Assembly (NCBI GenBank): GCA_043767025.1
Contig: JAYUHK010000135.1
Span: 1 to 26,482, forward strand
Length of the DNA: 26,482 nt
Source: JAYUHK01 sp043767025
Lineage (GTDB): Bacteria; Bacteroidota; Bacteroidia; Chitinophagales; Saprospiraceae
Direction: 5' to 3'
Numbering within the stretch: the first letter of the stretch is position 1; each line of letters begins with the position of its first letter. The position numbers were made by a program, and so were the translations under genes. The notes beneath the pieces are model-generated. The model was not told where the DNA came from. It made no database searches and saw nothing but the letters and a program-made list of their open reading frames with translations. Of the stretch, positions 22,881 to 26,482 are shown piece after piece.

Positions 22881-24755
22881 ATGAAAAAATATATCTTTAC
22901 TTCCATCTTTTTTTGCGCAGCAATTATCGCTTCGCAAACTACTCTTTTCGCTCAAAATACCGACACCGAGTGGAAACAAAAAGTAGATGCTTCTGTATTA
23001 TCTGCCGCTCAAAATACAGTAAAAGCTGACTTTTTACTCGTCTTGAAACAACAAGCCGACGTATCGGCAGCAGAAAAATTAAATACCAAAGATGAAAAAG
23101 CGTGGTTCGTTTTCAACACGTTGAAGCAGCACGCCGAACTTTCGCAGCGCGAAATTATCGCTGTTCTAAAAAATGAAAATGCGACTTACCAAAGTTTTTT
23201 TGTCGTCAATGCCTTGCGTGTTCAAGCAAACTCCAATCTTTTGGAGCGATTGGCAAAACGCACAGACGTTGAAAAAATTACTTCCAATACGCCCACTTTC
23301 TTCGGAGGAGCGCACAGCTCTTCCAGCTCTCACCAAAGCGCGTCGGAGCGCAACAATATCGAATGGGGCGTTGCCAAAATCCAAGCGGACAGCGTCTGGG
23401 CGATGGGTTTTCGGGGGCAGGGCGTGACCGTCGGGGGCGAAGATACTGGCTACGCGTGGGAGGTGGCTCCGATTAAGAAAAAATATCGTGGCTACAACGC
23501 CGCCGACTCATCCGTCAATCACAACTACAACTGGCACGATGCGATTCACGCCATTGACCCACATTATATTCAGCAAGTCATTCGCTACGATACTTTGATG
23601 AGTCAAAGCGGTGTGTTGGACAGTTTGGTAACGCGCGATACGCTTTATATTGCGTCACAAAATCCCTGCGGATTGAGTATTCTCGCGCCTTGCGATGACA
23701 ACAATCACGGAACGCACACGATGGGAACAATGGTCGGCGACGACGGCGAAGGCAACCAAATCGGCATCGCACCCGAAGCACGTTGGGTGGGCTGTCGCAA
23801 TATGGAGCGCGGCTGGGGAATGCCCTCTACTTACATCGAGGCTTTTGAGTGGTTTATTGCACCCACTGACCTAAACGGAGCGAACCCGAATCCGTCCAAA
23901 TCACCGCACGCCATCAACAACTCGTGGGGCTGCCCCGCCGAAGAAGGCTGCAACCCAAGCAACTATTCGGTGATGGCGCAAGTAGTGACCAACGTGAAAG
24001 CTGCGGGCATCGTACCCGTCGTTTCGGCTGGAAATAGCGGGAGCAACTGCAACTCTATCAACAATCCTGCGGCAATTTTTGAAAATAGTTTTTCGGTCGG
24101 AGCAACCGACATCAACGATACTATCGCTGGCTTTAGCAGTCGCGGACCAGTGACGGTGGACGGAAGCGGACGTTTGAAACCCAACGTCACTGCGCCCGGA
24201 GTAGGCGTGCGCTCGGTCATCAAAGACGGAAGTTTTGCGACATGGAACGGAACGAGTATGGCAGGACCGCACGTCGTAGGCGCGGTGGCTCTGATGATTT
24301 CAGCCAATCCGCGCCTTGCGGGTCAAGTAGCGATTATCGAAAGAATCTTGCAAGAAACAGCAACTCCACTTACCACCAACCAAGAATGTGGCGGCATCGC
24401 AGGCAGTCAAATCCCAAATCCAGTGTATGGTTTCGGACGAATCAACGCCCTCGCAGCAGTCAAAAAAGCATTGGTGACGATAGTAGGAATCGAAGAAAAT
24501 AAAGAATTGGAAGGCAAAATCACGGCGTATCCCAATCCTACAAGTGGCTTATTTTCGTTGGCTTTCGAGCAGATGTATGGCTCGACGACTATCCAAATTT
24601 TTAGCGCAAGCGGACAATATTTGCAACGTGAAGTCCGCGACTTGCAGGGAAACAACATCATCGATATTTCTCTAAAAAATTATCCGTCGGGCGTTTATTA
24701 TTATAAAATTTACAACAAAAATCAGGTCAAGCAGGGAAAAATCGTCAAGCAATAA
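22881..24755 (+). CDS. Secreted S8 subtilisin-like serine protease with T9SS sorting domain
   Basis: This 624-residue protease has a signal peptide (1-25, ending LFAQ) and a propeptide-like region (about 30-140, VLKQQADVSAAEKL...FFVVNALRVQANSNLLERLAKRTDV in parts, resembling inhibitor I9). The subtilase domain (about 160-530) carries Asp188 in VGGEDTGY, His276 in DDNNHGTHTMGT, oxyanion Asn385 in VSAGNSGS and Ser459 in WNGTSMAGPHVVGAVAL. The overall layout resembles bacillopeptidase F-type subtilases. A type A T9SS sorting domain (546-624) begins ITAYPNPTSGLFSL and ends with SGVYYYKIYNKNQVKQGKIVKQ. It should be exported by the T9SS as an extracellular protease. The start at 22881 is set by the signal peptide and promoter. 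The Uma2 gene follows after two bases. Confidence 0.93.
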   Translation: MKKYIFTSIFFCAAIIASQTTLFAQNTDTEWKQKVDASVLSAAQNTVKADFLLVLKQQADVSAAEKLNTKDEKAWFVFNTLKQHAELSQREIIAVLKNENATYQSFFVVNALRVQANSNLLERLAKRTDVEKITSNTPTFFGGAHSSSSSHQSASERNNIEWGVAKIQADSVWAMGFRGQGVTVGGEDTGYAWEVAPIKKKYRGYNAADSSVNHNYNWHDAIHAIDPHYIQQVIRYDTLMSQSGVLDSLVTRDTLYIASQNPCGLSILAPCDDNNHGTHTMGTMVGDDGEGNQIGIAPEARWVGCRNMERGWGMPSTYIEAFEWFIAPTDLNGANPNPSKSPHAINNSWGCPAEEGCNPSNYSVMAQVVTNVKAAGIVPVVSAGNSGSNCNSINNPAAIFENSFSVGATDINDTIAGFSSRGPVTVDGSGRLKPNVTAPGVGVRSVIKDGSFATWNGTSMAGPHVVGAVALMISANPRLAGQVAIIERILQETATPLTTNQECGGIAGSQIPNPVYGFGRINALAAVKKALVTIVGIEENKELEGKITAYPNPTSGLFSLAFEQMYGSTTIQIFSASGQYLQREVRDLQGNNIIDISLKNYPSGVYYYKIYNKNQVKQGKIVKQ

Positions 24756-24757
24756 AA

Positions 24758-25369
24758 ATGACTACCATACAAGACTTGGATTTTAGTAAGTCTTACACTT
24801 ACGCAGATTATTTGAAATGGACGTTTGAGGAAACGGTCGAGCTGATACAAGGCAAACTGTCGCGCATGGCGGCTCCCTCTACGCCACATCAAGACGTTTT
24901 GCGAAGTCTTTTTTCAAAGGCAGACAGATTTTTGGAAAAAAATTCGTGTAAATTATTTTGCGCACCTTTCGACGTGCGCCTTATAAAGCCGTTGTTGGCG
25001 AAGCGAAAATCAGACAGCGATATAGTGACAGTCGTACAACCCGACCTTTGTATCGTCTGCGACTTGGCGAAATTGGACAAGCGCGGCTGCCTCGGCGCAC
25101 CAGATTTGGTGATGGAAATTCTGTCCAAAAGCACAGCCACCAAAGACCAACGAGAGAAATTTGAAGTGTATGAGGAAAGTGGAGTGCGGGAATATTGGAT
25201 AATTGACATCGAGCATAAAAGCATTTTGCTCAATTATTTGGAAGAAAATGGTAAATATCGGACGCAGCGACCGCTCACCATCGGAGACACTGTCACGAGC
25301 CACATATTTTCTGACTTTTTATTCCCAGTGGAAGATATTTTTAGAGGCATATTAGAGTTTGAAGACTGA
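24758..25369 (+). CDS. Uma2 family (DUF820) putative endonuclease
   Basis: This 203-residue protein has the PD-(D/E)XK-like Uma2/DUF820 fold. The family is abundant in Cyanobacteria and present in some Bacteroidota, often in many copies, with poorly known function. Visible motifs are YLKWTFEETVELIQGKL (19-35), the acidic VVQPDLCIVCD (90-100), LGAPDLVMEILSKSTATKDQREKFEVYEESGVREYWIID with Asp and Glu of the nuclease core, and a C-terminal strand region. All core residues are present, so it may be active. It starts two bases after the protease stop and should be co-transcribed with it, although no functional link is known. After its stop, 91 bases without a gene lead to recR. Confidence 0.88.
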   Translation: MTTIQDLDFSKSYTYADYLKWTFEETVELIQGKLSRMAAPSTPHQDVLRSLFSKADRFLEKNSCKLFCAPFDVRLIKPLLAKRKSDSDIVTVVQPDLCIVCDLAKLDKRGCLGAPDLVMEILSKSTATKDQREKFEVYEESGVREYWIIDIEHKSILLNYLEENGKYRTQRPLTIGDTVTSHIFSDFLFPVEDIFRGILEFED

Positions 25370-25431
25370 ACGGCTGAAAAAATAATTCTTAAAACGAAGG
25401 CTAAAAAAAAGCCACGCCCCATAATTTTTTA

Positions 25432-25439
25432 TATTTTTG
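25432..25439 (+). promoter_or_regulatory. Bacteroidota -7 box (TATTTTTG) for recR
   Basis: TATTTTTG fits TAnnTTTG and lies 21 bases before the recR ATG at 25461. The expected TTG at -33 is absent, so this is a partial match. Confidence 0.45.
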
Positions 25440-25460
25440 TGACTTTATTGTCAAAAAAAT

Positions 25461-26072
25461 ATGAAATTTTCTTCCCGATTGATTGAAGATGCCGTAGATG
25501 CCTTCGCAAAACTGCCGGGCATCGGCAAAAAAACCGCCTTGCGGCTCGTGCTGCACCTCGTGCAACGCGAAAAAATGGCTACCGAAGATTTTGCGATGAG
25601 CCTCCTCCGCATGAGAGAACGGATTTTGCTCTGCACGGTTTGTCACAATATTTCCGACAATCTGCTCTGTGAAGTATGTGCCGACAGCCGCCGCGACCGC
25701 AGCGTGGTCTGCGTGGTAGAAGGTATCCGCGACGTGATGGCGATAGAAGACACGTCCCAGTTTCGTGGACTGTATCATATTTTGGGGGGCATTATCTCGC
25801 CCATCGAAGGCAAAGGTCCGTCGGATTTGAATATTGACAGCCTCTTGGAGCGAGTGTCGCAGGGCGAAATCAAGGAATTGGTCATGGCAGTCAGCCCGAC
25901 CATAGAAGGCGAAACGACTATTTTTTACCTCTCCAAACGCCTTCGCGACTACGAGCAACTCAAAATTTCGACCATCGCGCGAGGCGTAGCCTTCGGCGGC
26001 GAACTCGAGTATGCGGACGAAATCACACTCGGGCGTTCTATCGTAGCGCGAATCCCTTACCAGCAAGGGTAG
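25461..26072 (+). CDS. recR: Recombination mediator protein RecR
   Basis: RecR works with RecO (and RecF) to load RecA on gapped DNA during recombinational repair. The 203-residue length is normal. It has an N-terminal helix-hairpin-helix (AFAKLPGIGKKTALRLVLHL, 14-33), a four-cysteine zinc finger (Cys58, Cys61, Cys70, Cys73 in LLCTVCHN and LLCEVCAD), then a Toprim domain (about 81-176) with VCVVEGIRDVMAIED, YHILGGIISPIEGKGPSDLNI and VMAVSPTIEGETT. The ending, SIVARIPYQQG, matches the family. An overlapping long open frame on the other strand is an antisense shadow. A hairpin with a T-run at 26221-26279 may terminate the transcript. Confidence 0.97.
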   Translation: MKFSSRLIEDAVDAFAKLPGIGKKTALRLVLHLVQREKMATEDFAMSLLRMRERILLCTVCHNISDNLLCEVCADSRRDRSVVCVVEGIRDVMAIEDTSQFRGLYHILGGIISPIEGKGPSDLNIDSLLERVSQGEIKELVMAVSPTIEGETTIFYLSKRLRDYEQLKISTIARGVAFGGELEYADEITLGRSIVARIPYQQG

Positions 26073-26220
26073 CAGAGAAAGGGTTTGTACTTCTATTTGC
26101 CGCTCCGCACTTTCGTTATTCCAGCAAAAAAATACGTAATACCAAAAAAATATGTAAAAAAATGTGGTTATTTTCACTTTTTTTCAAATTATTTTTTGTC
26201 ACAATTTTTAAGTATTAAAA

Positions 26221-26279
26221 AATAATTTTTCCGTTTTTCCGTTCTTACAGCGTCACGGAACGACGAATTATTATTTTTT
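26221..26279 (+). terminator. Possible terminator or paired structure after recR
   Basis: AATAATT (26221-26227) can pair perfectly with AATTATT (26266-26272). Inside, TTCCGT (about 26238-26243) can pair with ACGGAA (26255-26260), and a run of T follows at 26274-26279. The stem is interrupted and starts about 150 bases after the recR stop, so it is a weak terminator call. The sequence between 26073 and 26220 is AT-rich with nothing recognisable. Confidence 0.35.
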
Positions 26280-26316
26280 ACTATGTCACAAAATCGTATT
26301 TCAGTGTATGAAAAAT

Positions 26317-26347
26317 TTGGATATTAAAAAAAATTACCATAGCTTTG
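26317..26347 (+). promoter_or_regulatory. Complete Bacteroidota promoter near the window end
   Basis: TTG (26317-26319), a 20-base spacer and TAGCTTTG (26340-26347) give a full -33/-7 match, with the same spacing as the gpmI and subtilase promoters. It must drive a transcript that runs off the window. Confidence 0.6.
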
Positions 26348-26350
26348 TTT

Positions 26351-26482
26351 TTGAAAGAAGTTGGTGACAGTTTTTTTGAACGACTTGCGCGAGTTATCAA
26401 AATTACTCCCAACTTTGACTACTTACCTGCCCACCTCTGCCCTCGCGAAGCAGTCTTGTATGCAGCTGGCACTAATGACTCG
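26351..26482 (+). CDS. Possible start of an unidentified gene (partial, TTG start)
   Basis: A frame stays open from 26312 to the window end. The first candidate start after the promoter is TTG at 26351, at the expected transcription start, and would give (M)KEVGDSFFERLARVIKI followed by TPNFDYLPAHLCPREAVLYAAGTNDS. The composition is protein-like and no ATG occurs in this frame. I recognise no family. Alternatives are an ATG at 26460 in another frame, or a gene beginning beyond the window. A short minus-strand frame ending near 26423 is a competing reading. Confidence 0.25.
   Translation, partial: MKEVGDSFFERLARVIKITPNFDYLPAHLCPREAVLYAAGTNDS

Noticed and set aside
25401..26177. A 258-residue open frame on the minus strand across recR
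   Set aside because: It is antisense to the full, well-conserved recR; its translation is rich in His, Phe and Arg with no recognisable family, as expected for a shadow frame.
26283..26327. ATG-started 14-codon frame just before the terminal promoter
   Set aside because: Too short, no coupling to another gene, and it stops inside the promoter spacer.
1..26482. CRISPR array, tRNA, rRNA, prophage or transposase-bearing insertion sequence
   Set aside because: No regularly spaced direct repeats, no cloverleaf or rRNA sequence, and no transposase or phage structural genes were seen. R1 and R2 lack any coding capacity.

Overview
The window reads as chromosomal DNA of a member of the Bacteroidota. 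The evidence is a PorZ homologue, a type IX secretion (T9SS) plug-domain protein, GldB, a PorE-like OmpA/TPR/propeller protein, secreted proteins with T9SS C-terminal sorting domains, a Bacteroidota-type short AMP nucleosidase, a GHMP/mevalonate-type kinase, -7 boxes of the form TAnnTTTG, and the absence of clear Shine-Dalgarno sequences. A gliding or T9SS-competent environmental lineage (Saprospiria, Chitinophagia or Cytophagia) is likely; genus cannot be read from the sequence. I see no rRNA, tRNA, CRISPR array, prophage or insertion sequence with a transposase.

Layout. 1-1059: the tail of one T9SS-sorted protein and a complete paralogue, each closed by a strong terminator. 1180-5447: a same-strand run of a novel lipoprotein, a D-Ala-D-Ala dipeptidase, LptE and PorZ, i.e. 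envelope assembly genes. 5571-9668 (minus): ElaA-type acetyltransferase, T9SS plug protein, release factor RF1, and an MtfA-like protein whose zinc site is lost. 9732-12332: O-methyltransferase (+), GldB (-), and a PorT-like outer-membrane barrel (+). 12453-13027: an AT-rich VapBC-like toxin-antitoxin pair. 13097-14583: nadC convergent with an AlkA-type glycosylase. 14899-19278: 2-oxoacid dehydrogenase E2, the PorE-like protein and a membrane-lipid/rRNA-type methyltransferase. 19298-22653 (minus): GHMP kinase, AMP nucleosidase and gpmI. 22881-26072: a secreted subtilase with a T9SS tail, a Uma2-family nuclease and recR. The last 410 bases hold a possible terminator, a good promoter and perhaps the start of another gene.

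How the genes fit together. PorZ, the plug protein, GldB, the PorT-like barrel and the PorE-like protein are all envelope or T9SS/gliding parts. The two N-terminal sorting-domain proteins and the subtilase are likely cargo of the same export system. The rest is housekeeping: translation termination, NAD synthesis, glycolysis, isoprenoid and purine metabolism, and DNA repair.

The most unusual content is not in the genes. Two families of about 115-bp dispersed intergenic repeats occur here. One (R1) has four copies plus a partial copy and carries a conserved nested stem-loop. The other (R2) has two inverted copies, one directly abutting an R1 copy. Also notable are the MtfA-like pseudoenzyme and complete -33/-7 promoters that sit so close to start codons that the messages should be leaderless.
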